Below, piece by piece: positions 26,370-35,897 of a stretch of 45,657 nucleotides of DNA. Below the pieces are notes generated by a model. The model saw nothing but the letters and a program-made list of their open reading frames with translations. It had not been told where the DNA came from and did no database searches. Within the stretch, counting starts at the first letter, position 1. The number at the start of each line of letters is the position of its first letter. A program made the position numbers and the translations under genes. The stretch is from an uncultured Bacilli bacterium (GTDB taxonomy: Bacteria > Bacillota_I > Bacilli_A > RF39 > UBA660): the NCBI GenBank assembly GCA_947624085.1, contig CANQIK010000008.1, positions 1-45,657 on the forward strand, in the 5' to 3' direction.

Positions 26370-28853
26370 TTGAATCCAAATGACAATCCAAGCGAGGGAA
26401 CAAGCAGTTATAATCAAAAGCAAGATACTAATATCATGCCTTTTAAAAAAGAAGATTCAAATACTCAATCTGCTTATAATAAAATGCGGGAACCTTATCG
26501 AAGTACTTCTAATATAAATGCTATAGAAAATGATATTCAAAATAGCGAAAATTCTGAAAATAATATTGATCCCGAAAATCCTCCTAGCTGGGAGCAACTG
26601 ACTAAAAAAAAATATGCTGATGATCTTGCTAGGGCTGAACAAACGAATAAAAAAGTTGCTAAAACGGCTGTAAAAGGCGCCGCTACTTATTTTGGTGGTC
26701 CTATAGGAGGCGCGGCAGCAAATATAATTAATGATTCCAAAATTGCTGATCCAGTATATGATCGAATTGCTGAAGCAACCTCAAAGCTGACAGATTCGAA
26801 TCCATTAACAAGACATGTTCAAAAGAAAATAAATGAAGCTGATGATGCCGGTGTTATTGATATGGCCGATAGTGCGATTAGTTTAATTGGCAGTAAAGGT
26901 GCTCCGAGTGCTGATGCGGCCCAAGCTGCAAGTGGTGCTCAAGCCGCTTCTACAAGTGCAGAAACGGCTACTAAAGGCGCCGAAACTGCTACAGAAGGAG
27001 CTGAGGCTGCCCAGGAGAATTTGCCTAATCAAAATTCGACGCCAAATCAACAAGCTTTAAATGAAGAAGCTGCTGAGAAGGCAAACACTGCGGTTGCTGA
27101 AGCTGAAAAAGAAAAACAAGAGAAGAAAAAGAAAAAAGGTGTTCTATTAAATATAATAAGAACTAATCCTATGCTCCTTATTATTTTATTGGGTGCTGGT
27201 GTTTTGTTTTTACTATTTATTCTCCTTATGTCCTTTCTTTTAGGAGAGGGCGGTGTACTTCAAAGTGAAGAATCACAATCTTCTTCCATAGATGAACGAT
27301 ATGATTTTACGAAAGCCACTATTACTTTAACTAATTCATATAATAATGCACAAAATCGGGTTGAATTACAACAACTTACTTTAGATGATTTAATAAAGGG
27401 TGCTGCTTATGCAGAACTATATAATTCACTTGAGGGTTTAACTTATGAACAAATGGTTGAATTATTTTCTGCGAATATGATTGTATTTAGGGCATTAGCA
27501 CTTAACATTGGTAATTATGATAGTTCTAATAAAGAAATAGAACTTCAAAGTGGTAATAATGGCATTCCATATTGTGACCTTATAAATGGGTGTGATATTG
27601 TTAATAGTGAGGGCCTTAACACTTATTTAATTACTACTTATAGTGGCGAATTTAAAGGAACTAAAACAGGTTCTATTCCTGCGCCGAATACTGATATTAT
27701 AATGGCATTAAATGAAGCTTATAATAATACTAAATATTTATTATTAGTTCCATCTTCATTTAATGAATTACTAACAAAGTATGATATGGGCAATCCACCA
27801 TATACTCAAGCTATAAAGCAAAATATGATAAATAAGGCTACTAATAGTAAAACCTATGAAACCATAATTAAAGAAATATCAGAATATAATAATTATAAAA
27901 TTTATGACCTAGAAAAATATGCTATTTCTTATACATATGCTGATAATAATACTGCTTATTGGTGGCCTCTTGGTGGAAGTCAAGATGCTTCAGGCCTTTA
28001 TAGTGGAACTGCCTCTTGGACAAGAATATCTTCTCCCTATGGCTCAAGAATTCATCCTATAACGGGTAAAAGTTCCTTCCACTCAGGGATTGATATCCCT
28101 GCTTCTCAAGGAACGCCAATTATTGCAACAAGATCAGGTACGGTAACAATTGCTACTTATCATAGTAGTTATGGTAATTATGTGGAAATAAATCATGGCG
28201 ATGGTACTTCCTCAAGATATGCGCATATGATGAATGGTGGTATAATGGTAAAAGTAGGGCAAAGTGTAACGCAAGGCCAAATAATTGGTAAAGTAGGTAC
28301 AACAGGAGCTTCTACAGGTAACCATTTACACTTTGAAATAAGAATTGATGGCAAAACTACGGATCCTACTCAATATGTTGATGCCCAAAATCAAAGGCCA
28401 AGACAAATAACTGGTATTACAGGCGTCGTGGGTTCAAATAATGCACAATCCATTTGCTTAACACTTAAAAATTCTGGCTTTTCTGACTCTGCTGTAGCAG
28501 CTTTGATGACTAATATAGATGCCGAAAGTGGTTTTAGGCTTAATGCTTTAGGTGATAGCGGTACTAGTTATGGACTAGTCCAATGGCATAATGGACGATA
28601 TACGAACCTTAGAAATCATTGCGGTAGTAATTTAAATAGTGTTGAATGCCAAATTGATTATTTGCTATATGAACTTACTACTAGTTACAGAGATGTTTAT
28701 AGTAATTTACTTTCTAATGGATCAGCATATGATAAAGCTAATTATTTCTGTCTTCATTTTGAATCGCCAAAAAATAGTACCGTAGTATGTCCTGAAAGGG
28801 CAAGCTCTGATAGTGCTAAATATTTTACGTATGTAACTAATGGTTGTAGATAA
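26370..28853 (+). CDS. T4SS-associated peptidoglycan hydrolase: M23 peptidase + phage-type lysozyme domain
   Basis: TTG start with AGGTGGTGA RBS; one TM; M23 motifs HSGIDIPASQGTPIIATRSGTV, GNHLHFEIRIDG; C-terminal GFSDSAVAALMTNIDAESGFRLNALGDSGTSYGLVQWHNGR lysozyme-like. Confidence 0.88.
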   Translation: MNPNDNPSEGTSSYNQKQDTNIMPFKKEDSNTQSAYNKMREPYRSTSNINAIENDIQNSENSENNIDPENPPSWEQLTKKKYADDLARAEQTNKKVAKTAVKGAATYFGGPIGGAAANIINDSKIADPVYDRIAEATSKLTDSNPLTRHVQKKINEADDAGVIDMADSAISLIGSKGAPSADAAQAASGAQAASTSAETATKGAETATEGAEAAQENLPNQNSTPNQQALNEEAAEKANTAVAEAEKEKQEKKKKKGVLLNIIRTNPMLLIILLGAGVLFLLFILLMSFLLGEGGVLQSEESQSSSIDERYDFTKATITLTNSYNNAQNRVELQQLTLDDLIKGAAYAELYNSLEGLTYEQMVELFSANMIVFRALALNIGNYDSSNKEIELQSGNNGIPYCDLINGCDIVNSEGLNTYLITTYSGEFKGTKTGSIPAPNTDIIMALNEAYNNTKYLLLVPSSFNELLTKYDMGNPPYTQAIKQNMINKATNSKTYETIIKEISEYNNYKIYDLEKYAISYTYADNNTAYWWPLGGSQDASGLYSGTASWTRISSPYGSRIHPITGKSSFHSGIDIPASQGTPIIATRSGTVTIATYHSSYGNYVEINHGDGTSSRYAHMMNGGIMVKVGQSVTQGQIIGKVGTTGASTGNHLHFEIRIDGKTTDPTQYVDAQNQRPRQITGITGVVGSNNAQSICLTLKNSGFSDSAVAALMTNIDAESGFRLNALGDSGTSYGLVQWHNGRYTNLRNHCGSNLNSVECQIDYLLYELTTSYRDVYSNLLSNGSAYDKANYFCLHFESPKNSTVVCPERASSDSAKYFTYVTNGCR

Positions 28854-28864
28854 GGAGGAACCAT

Positions 28865-29851
28865 ATGAAAAATGATAAAGTTTATATAATTGTTTTAGTT
28901 ATAATCGCGGTAGTTTTAGGAGCTTTAGTATTTGTTTATTTCAATATTTCCCGGCAAGATAATTTTGGTTTAGGAAATTCTAATGAAAATACAGCTGTTA
29001 CCAATAAAAATACCTCTAATAAAGGTGGGTCAGAAAATACTGCCACTAATATTAGTGATATAACAACTCTACCGGTAGATCCTTATGAAAAACTTTCGCT
29101 TGAAGCCGTTACTGATTACACTGAATTCTTTAATGTAAATAACATTATTAATTTATTTTATGGTCTAGTTGCCAATCGAAATAGTCAAAGTATAATTAAC
29201 GTTTTTGATCCTGATTATATTAAGAAAAATGATATTACGGTGGATAATTTGACACAATATGTTAATAGTAAGTATGATGAAATTACTTTTTATGCAAAAA
29301 CCATGTATCGCAAAGGATCTAATGCGGTTAGATATTACTTTGTCAGTGGCGAAATGCAAAATTACGACTTTGCTTCGGAGACCCTTTATGAAGCTGAAAA
29401 TATAAGTATTGTCGTAATTATTGACTTTAATAATGATTGCTTTAGTATTTTGCCAATAGCTAATGAAGGCGATTTATTTACCTTTGCTCAAGAGTATAAT
29501 ATTAATACCTCTAAAAGATTAAAAAGAAATGCAAATAATGATTATAATGAACAATCATATGATGATGAAATAATAAGTATTAATTACATTAGATATTTTC
29601 AAAATATGTTATATTTAAATACCCCAAAAGCTTATGAAATGTTATCAAATGAATCAATTAGTAGATATCCTACTTTAGAAGATTTCTCTAACGATTTAGA
29701 TAATGTCTATAATAGTATTACTGCCCGTATTAAAAGCTATGGAACTAAAGGCGATGATGGTAAAAAGAAATATTCTATTATTATGAATAACGAAAAAGAG
29801 ATAATTTTTGATGAAGAATCAATAATGAATTTTAAAGTTACGCTTCCATAA
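28865..29851 (+). CDS. Bitopic membrane protein, possible VirB8/TcpC-like T4SS component
   Basis: N-terminal TM, then two alpha/beta segments compatible with NTF2-like domains; position in T4SS operon. Confidence 0.5.
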   Translation: MKNDKVYIIVLVIIAVVLGALVFVYFNISRQDNFGLGNSNENTAVTNKNTSNKGGSENTATNISDITTLPVDPYEKLSLEAVTDYTEFFNVNNIINLFYGLVANRNSQSIINVFDPDYIKKNDITVDNLTQYVNSKYDEITFYAKTMYRKGSNAVRYYFVSGEMQNYDFASETLYEAENISIVVIIDFNNDCFSILPIANEGDLFTFAQEYNINTSKRLKRNANNDYNEQSYDDEIISINYIRYFQNMLYLNTPKAYEMLSNESISRYPTLEDFSNDLDNVYNSITARIKSYGTKGDDGKKKYSIIMNNEKEIIFDEESIMNFKVTLP

Positions 29852-29874
29852 AGCCATAATTTGTGGCTTTTTTT
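29850..29874 (+). terminator. Intrinsic terminator at end of main T4SS operon
   Basis: AAAGCCA-N7-TGGCTTTTTTT. Confidence 0.8.
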
Positions 29875-29940
29875 GTGTTTTTTTGTAGTAGTAAAAGAAT
29901 AAATGTAGTATAATATAATAAGTTTAAAAAAGGAGAAGCT

Positions 29941-32256
29941 ATGGGTTTTAAAGTTACTAAGAAAGATTTAGTCCTATTTTGTTCATATTGTTTATTATTG
30001 CTATACTTTTGCGCTATAGCTGTTTTGAATTTTGCTTCTTTTTCTAATGATGGCACATTTTACGGCTTGCTTCCTTTTAAGGCCTTTACTTCTGAATACA
30101 TATTCTATACTTTAGGTTTATTTGTAGCCGTACTTGTTTTAATATTTACAAGTGTATCTTCTTATATTTTTAATAAAGATAAAGGCTCTGTTGGTATTCA
30201 CATTGGCGATAAAGGCAGTGATGGATATGCTAAATGGGCCAATGAAAAAGATATTAAAACCGATAAAAATGTTGAAAAGGTAAATCCAATAGATAAAACA
30301 CTAGATGCCGCGGGAATACCTCTTATAAATAAAGGTAATGAAATATGGGTAGATAATGGCGAATATCATAACCTTGTTATAGGAGCTACTGGTTCAGGTA
30401 AAACAGAATGTATAGTTAAACCTTTAGTAAATTTACTTTCTAAAAAAGGCGAAAGTATGATTATTACTGACCCTAAAGGGGAAATTTATGAGTACTGTGG
30501 TGAATATTTAAAAAGCCAAGGTTATAATATTATTATTCTTAATTTCCGGGAACCTGAAAAAGGTAATGCATGGAATCCTTTAAGTTTACCATATCAATAC
30601 TATAAGTCCGGTAATACCGATAAAGGTATTGAATTATTAGATGACGTTGCTCTTAATATTTTATACAATAAAGATGCGGGAAAAGATAGTGAATTCTGGG
30701 AAAAGAGTGCAGCTGACTACTTTTCAGGCCTTGCTTTAGGTTTATTTATTGATGCCAAAGAACAAGAAGTTAATTTAAATAGTATTAACTTAATGTCTAC
30801 TGTTGGTGAAGAAAGAAGAGGAACAACCCCTTATATTAAAGAATATTTTCATTTAAAAGGGGAAAATACATCACCATATATTTATGCTTCAAATACCATT
30901 AATGCGCCAAGTGATACTAAAGGTGGTATTTTATCAACTTTTAGACAAAAGATAAGATTATTCTCTACAAGAGAAACTTTAAGTGAAATGCTTTCATATT
31001 CTGATTTTGATATGCGGGATATTGGTAAGCAAAAAACAGCCGTTTTCATGATTATTCATGATGAAAAGAAAACTTACCATGGCTTAATGACAATCTTTGT
31101 TAAACAATGTTATGAAACACTAATTGATTGTGCACAAAAAAATGGGGGTAAACTAGAATATCGTACTAATTTTATTCTTGATGAGTTCCCTAATATGCCT
31201 CCTTTAAAAGATGTTGATTCAATGGTAACTGCGGCTCGTAGTAGAGATATAAGATTTACCTTTATTATTCAAAACTTTGCGCAATTAAATGATGTTTATG
31301 GTGAAGAAACTGCCCAAGTTATTAAAGGTAACTGTGGTAATTTAGTTTATTTGATATCTACTGAGTTAAAAGCTCTTGAAGAAATTAGTAAGATGTGTGG
31401 GGAAGTTAAGTCCAAAAAAGATGATAAAACAGCTTCAACACCTCTTGTTACTGTATCTGATTTGCAAAAGTTAAAGTTATTCCAAGCTATAATTATTAGA
31501 TGGCGTAAAAACCCATTTAAAACGCAACTTACTCCTGACTTTAAGATTAATTGGGGAATTAAATTAGGAAAAGCTACTTTACCTCAAAGAGAGGTTAAAC
31601 CTATTGAAACTTTTGATATAAAAGCTTTTGTAAATGATAAAATGAAAGATCAAGCGCTTAATAATCCGGGAATGAATGCTCCGGGAGCTAATCCTTTCTT
31701 ACAACCTGGTTATAATCCATTTTTGCAAAATAAAGCCCCAAGAAATCCTTTCCTTGATGATGTTAGTAAGCCTCAACCTAAAAATCCTTTTATCAATGAT
31801 TCTTCACCTTCATCTTCGCCTTCACCTTCACCGTTATCATCACCATCACCATTATCATCGCCTAATCCTTTTGCAAATGATGGTTTAAATCCATATGCTA
31901 ATTTAACTAATAAAGATATTGATGATATGGTTAAAAATATTGAAAAGAAACTAGCTGAACTTGACGCTGAAGAAGCTGCGGAAAAGGCTAAACTAGAAAA
32001 AGAAGCTAAAGCTACGGAAGAAAAACCGGTTATTAAAACGATATCAGAGCCCGAAGTTAAAGCTAAAGATGTTGATGCCCTTGAGACTGTAATACAAAAA
32101 CCTAGTAAAGAAGATACTTTAGACTTAACGCAAGAAATAAAATTAGATGATATTTCTAAACCTAAGATTAATGTTGATAAGGATAGTGTTATTGTTAATG
32201 ATAATATGGTAACTGATGATGAATTTTATGATGATTTCTTTGATGATGAAGATTAA
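29941..32256 (+). CDS. VirD4/TraG-type coupling protein
   Basis: TM N-terminus, Walker A GATGSGKTECIVKPL, DPKGEIYEYC, Walker B FILDEFPNMPPL; C-terminal NPF/Ser-Pro repeats and acidic tail. Confidence 0.92.
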   Translation: MGFKVTKKDLVLFCSYCLLLLYFCAIAVLNFASFSNDGTFYGLLPFKAFTSEYIFYTLGLFVAVLVLIFTSVSSYIFNKDKGSVGIHIGDKGSDGYAKWANEKDIKTDKNVEKVNPIDKTLDAAGIPLINKGNEIWVDNGEYHNLVIGATGSGKTECIVKPLVNLLSKKGESMIITDPKGEIYEYCGEYLKSQGYNIIILNFREPEKGNAWNPLSLPYQYYKSGNTDKGIELLDDVALNILYNKDAGKDSEFWEKSAADYFSGLALGLFIDAKEQEVNLNSINLMSTVGEERRGTTPYIKEYFHLKGENTSPYIYASNTINAPSDTKGGILSTFRQKIRLFSTRETLSEMLSYSDFDMRDIGKQKTAVFMIIHDEKKTYHGLMTIFVKQCYETLIDCAQKNGGKLEYRTNFILDEFPNMPPLKDVDSMVTAARSRDIRFTFIIQNFAQLNDVYGEETAQVIKGNCGNLVYLISTELKALEEISKMCGEVKSKKDDKTASTPLVTVSDLQKLKLFQAIIIRWRKNPFKTQLTPDFKINWGIKLGKATLPQREVKPIETFDIKAFVNDKMKDQALNNPGMNAPGANPFLQPGYNPFLQNKAPRNPFLDDVSKPQPKNPFINDSSPSSSPSPSPLSSPSPLSSPNPFANDGLNPYANLTNKDIDDMVKNIEKKLAELDAEEAAEKAKLEKEAKATEEKPVIKTISEPEVKAKDVDALETVIQKPSKEDTLDLTQEIKLDDISKPKINVDKDSVIVNDNMVTDDEFYDDFFDDED

Positions 32257-32306
32257 TAATATAAGTTACCATTTCTTAAGGATATATTAATTATTTATAA
32301 AATGTT

Positions 32307-32332
32307 AAACCTCATATTATACTATGAGGTTT
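32307..32332 (+). promoter_or_regulatory. Hairpin overlapping probable RBS of the next ORF (terminator or RBS-sequestering element)
   Basis: AAACCTCAT-ATTATACT-ATGAGGTTT; GAGG lies in the 3' arm about 8 nt before ATG 32337. Confidence 0.5.
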
Positions 32333-32336
32333 TATA

Positions 32337-32591
32337 ATGAGAAAGATAAAGATAAGCGAATATAATTCTTCAATGGGTAAGTTAATAGATGTCCAACACC
32401 CTTTAGATTATAAAGATAAACATGATCCAAGAAGCATAAATATTTATGCTGATAAATTAATGTATAATCCGGGTAAATATTTAAATTATCATGATACATA
32501 TTATATTATGTGTAATAAGGGCGTTTTAAGTAGTAAAGTTGTACATCGCCTTACATATTTAGGCTTTAAAGTTGTTCAAGTTGTTTATTAA
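32337..32591 (+). CDS. Rhodanese-like domain protein
   Basis: 84 aa; LIDVQHPLDYKDKHDPRSINI, YYIMCNKGVLSSKVVHRLTYLGFKVVQV (active-site Cys loop). Confidence 0.75.
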   Translation: MRKIKISEYNSSMGKLIDVQHPLDYKDKHDPRSINIYADKLMYNPGKYLNYHDTYYIMCNKGVLSSKVVHRLTYLGFKVVQVVY

Positions 32592-32629
32592 ATATTAATT
32601 ATTGTAGTATAATATTAGTTGGTGTAAAG

Positions 32630-33202
32630 ATGTTAAGAGAACTACCAACACAAGTTGAAAATATGGTTATGGCAATGGGTGCTTGGGCGCCTATTTTAGC
32701 TTGTCTTTTAATTATGTTAGAATCAATTATGCCAATATTACCTTTATTTGTTTTTATAACAATTAATTTTCTAGCTTTTGGTCATTTGGTAGGCTTTTTA
32801 ATATCTTGGCTATGTACGTGCCTAGGCTGTTTTATGTCTTATTTTTTAGTAAGAAAAGGTTTATCTGATTGGGCTTTAAAAAGGATAAAGAAAGTAAAAG
32901 GCTTAAAAGATGTAGTAAAATTTATGAAAAAAATTTCCCCTGCTACGTTAGCTGCTGTTGTCGCGTGTCCTTTTATGCCTGCTTTTGCTATTAATATCGC
33001 GGCAGGATTAGTTAAACTTGATTTCAAAAAATTTGCTTTAGCTATATTGGTCGGCAAAATATCTATGGTATATTTCTGGGGCTTTTTAGGAACAGGTCTT
33101 TTAGAAAGTTTTCAAAATCCGACGATTATATTAAAGCTTTTAGTTATGATTTTAGCAGCTTATTTGGCTACATTACTAATTAATAAATTAATTAAAGATT
33201 AA
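32630..33202 (+). CDS. VTT/DedA (TVP38/TMEM64-like) membrane protein
   Basis: Polytopic; CPFMPAFAINIAAGLVKLDFKKFALAILVGKI. Confidence 0.7.
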   Translation: MLRELPTQVENMVMAMGAWAPILACLLIMLESIMPILPLFVFITINFLAFGHLVGFLISWLCTCLGCFMSYFLVRKGLSDWALKRIKKVKGLKDVVKFMKKISPATLAAVVACPFMPAFAINIAAGLVKLDFKKFALAILVGKISMVYFWGFLGTGLLESFQNPTIILKLLVMILAAYLATLLINKLIKD

Positions 33203-33276
33203 TTTTTAAAACCAACTATCATTATTAAAATTATCATAAGTATGTTATAATTAAAAAAGTGGCTAAGGAGAATGTT

Positions 33277-34341
33277 ATGAAAGATAATACTGAGCTAAAA
33301 AAAAGTAAAAATATATGGCTTTCTTTATTATTTGTATTGATTGCTGTTTTATGTATTTGGACAATAACTTCTTTAAATAAAGCTTTCTCATTTAAAAGTT
33401 TTGTATCTTTTTTAAAAAATGCTGAATATATATGGATTATTTTAGCTATTATATCCCTTATTTTATACATTATTTTTGAGGGCCAAGCTATAAATGTTAT
33501 TGCTAGATCATTTGGCTATAAAACGAAATTTAAAGATGGTTTTTTTTACTCTAGTGCCGATTTATATTTTTCCGCTATAACGCCCTCTGCAACAGGAGGA
33601 CAACCAGCAAGTGCCTATTTTATGATTAAAGATGGTATGCATTCAGCAGCAGTTACGGCAACTTTACTTTTTAATTTATTAGTATATACAGTTGCCTTAT
33701 TTATTGTTTCCTTTATTACTTTTTTATTTAGCATACCAATGTATTTAAAGTTTAGTAGTGTCTCAAAGATATTTATTATTATTGGTTTTTTTGTTGAAAT
33801 TATTTTAATTACTACTTTTTCTTTATTATTATTTAAATCTAAATTATTACATAATATATGTTCTTTTTTCTTGAAAATTTTAGCAAAGTTACATATTGTT
33901 GCAAATCCTGAGGAAAAAATGAAGAACTTATCTTTAGTTATGGATAAATATCGTGAATATGCTGTTTTATTAAAATCTCGTAAAGAGGTAATGTTTAAAG
34001 CATTAGGATATAACATCTTACAAAGAGTATGCTTATTTTTAGTAACGGTTTTTGTTTTCTTAGGAGCTTATGGCATTCATAATGTTTCTTTAGGAAGTGT
34101 GTTAAGTGTTTGGTCTATCCAATGTATGGTAACTATTGGGGCTAATTTTATTCCGATCCCTGGAGCTATGGGCATTTCTGATTATTTATTATTAGATGGC
34201 TTTTCTAGATTATTAACGAGTGCTGAAGCTAGTAATCTAGAATTATTAACAAGGGTGCTTTCTTTTTATAGTTGTGCTATAATATGTGGTGTAACAGTTA
34301 TAATTAAGTTTTGTTTATTAAAAAAGAGGAGTAAAAAATGA
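33277..34341 (+). CDS. Flippase-like (LPG_synthase_TM / UPF0104) membrane protein
   Basis: ITPSATGGQPASAYFMIKDGM, GANFIPIPGAMGISDYLLLDGFSRL; RBS before ATG 33277. Confidence 0.85.
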   Translation: MKDNTELKKSKNIWLSLLFVLIAVLCIWTITSLNKAFSFKSFVSFLKNAEYIWIILAIISLILYIIFEGQAINVIARSFGYKTKFKDGFFYSSADLYFSAITPSATGGQPASAYFMIKDGMHSAAVTATLLFNLLVYTVALFIVSFITFLFSIPMYLKFSSVSKIFIIIGFFVEIILITTFSLLLFKSKLLHNICSFFLKILAKLHIVANPEEKMKNLSLVMDKYREYAVLLKSRKEVMFKALGYNILQRVCLFLVTVFVFLGAYGIHNVSLGSVLSVWSIQCMVTIGANFIPIPGAMGISDYLLLDGFSRLLTSAEASNLELLTRVLSFYSCAIICGVTVIIKFCLLKKRSKK

Positions 34342-35042
34342 TAGGATTTTATGATTATACCGTTATTTTAACGTATTTGTCATTATTTTCGGCTGTGTCA
34401 GGAATTATGGTTTCCTTTGCCGGTTCAGGACACCCTTATATTGCGACATTCTTTTTATTAATATGTGGTCTATGTGATGCCTTTGATGGTAAAGTGGCTA
34501 GTACTAAAAAAAATAGAACAGCTATAGAGAAAAATTATGGTATTCAAATCGACTCTTTATCCGATTTAGTAGCTTTTGGGGTTTTACCCGCGTGTATTGG
34601 GGCTGCTTTAATAAAAAACGCTGGATACTTTGAAAAAGGGACTATTTATTCATTTTTGCATTTAGTAGATAATCCTATTTATACTAAAAGTATGTATTTA
34701 ATTTTATTTGCTGTTTTAATTCTTTATGTTTTAGCTGCTTTAATAAGACTTGCCTACTTTAATGTTACGGAAGAAGAAAGACAAAAAAAGGAAAAAGGAA
34801 CGCGTAAGACTTATACAGGACTTCCTGTTACCTCATCTGCTTTAATCTTTCCAGGAGTACTTCTTTTTCATAAAGTATTTCCTGCGGATATAAGTTTAAT
34901 ATATTTTATTGTAGCAATTATAACTGGCTTTGCTTTTTTAGCTAACTTTAAAATTAAAAAAGCGGGCTTAAAAGGAATACTTATTATGATAGGAATTGGG
35001 GTAATTGAATTCTTATTATTAATTTTATTAAAGAAATTTTAA
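34338..35042 (+). CDS. pssA: CDP-diacylglycerol--serine O-phosphatidyltransferase
   Basis: CDP-alcohol phosphotransferase motif CDAFDGKVASTKK...GIQIDSLSDLVAFG (DG..AR-like/ D..D). Confidence 0.88.
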   Translation: MIGFYDYTVILTYLSLFSAVSGIMVSFAGSGHPYIATFFLLICGLCDAFDGKVASTKKNRTAIEKNYGIQIDSLSDLVAFGVLPACIGAALIKNAGYFEKGTIYSFLHLVDNPIYTKSMYLILFAVLILYVLAALIRLAYFNVTEEERQKKEKGTRKTYTGLPVTSSALIFPGVLLFHKVFPADISLIYFIVAIITGFAFLANFKIKKAGLKGILIMIGIGVIEFLLLILLKKF

Positions 35043-35060
35043 CATAATAGGGGATAGAAA

Positions 35061-35897
35061 ATGATTCCAGAAGAAGAATCTAAATTTGTAAAGTTTTTAT
35101 ATAATACTTTTATAGGAAGATGTTTATTAAAAATTTTGACCACAAGAATTGTATCTAAATTTTGTGGTTTTTTGCTTGATAGAAAAATATCAAAGATATT
35201 AATTAAAAACTTTATTAAGAAAAATAATATTAATACCAATGATTATTATATAGATGAAATAAATAGTTTTAATGATTTTTTCTCTCGTAAAATAAAAGAG
35301 GGCAAAAGAGTTATTGATACAAACACCAAGGCTTTTATTGCCCCTTGTGATGGAAAAATTAGTGCTTATCACATCAAAAAAGGGTTAGTTATTCCTGTTA
35401 AACAAAGTGAATATTTAATTGAAGATTTAGTTCAAGATAAAAAACTAGCGCACAAATATAACGACGGAATTTGTTTAGTCTTTAGACTAGCTGTGAATAA
35501 TTATCATAGATATATTTATATTGATAATGGGCAAAAAAGCGGTAATACTTATATTAAAGGTAAACTTCATACTGTAAGACCAATTGCTTTAAGAAATCAT
35601 CCGGTATTTACCCAAAATACGCGCGAATATACTATCCTTCATACGCAAAATTTTGGTGTAGTAACGCAAATTGAAGTAGGCGCTTTATTAGTAGGTAAAA
35701 TAAAAAATCATCATGAAGATTATGAGTTTAAAAAGGGCGAAGAAAAAGGATTGTTTTTGTATGGGGGAAGTACTATTATTCTTCTCATAGAAAAAGATAA
35801 AGTTAAAATAGATGATTTATATTTTACAAATACGGAAAATAATATAGAAACAGATGTTTTCTTAGGCCAAAAAATTGGCGCTAAAGTAGAGAAATAA
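35061..35897 (+). CDS. psd: Phosphatidylserine decarboxylase
   Basis: FNDFFSRKIKEGKR, FIAPCDGKISAY, RLAVNNYHRYIYID, GGST pyruvoyl-site motif. Confidence 0.92.
   Translation: MIPEEESKFVKFLYNTFIGRCLLKILTTRIVSKFCGFLLDRKISKILIKNFIKKNNINTNDYYIDEINSFNDFFSRKIKEGKRVIDTNTKAFIAPCDGKISAYHIKKGLVIPVKQSEYLIEDLVQDKKLAHKYNDGICLVFRLAVNNYHRYIYIDNGQKSGNTYIKGKLHTVRPIALRNHPVFTQNTREYTILHTQNFGVVTQIEVGALLVGKIKNHHEDYEFKKGEEKGLFLYGGSTIILLIEKDKVKIDDLYFTNTENNIETDVFLGQKIGAKVEK

Noticed and set aside
20529-32256. Complete integrative conjugative element
   Set aside because: No relaxase, integrase, excisionase or flanking direct repeat seen in the window; only the secretion part is supported
32337-32591. Rhodanese as part of the T4SS
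   Set aside because: Separated from virD4 by a hairpin and with no known functional link; listed as an independent gene
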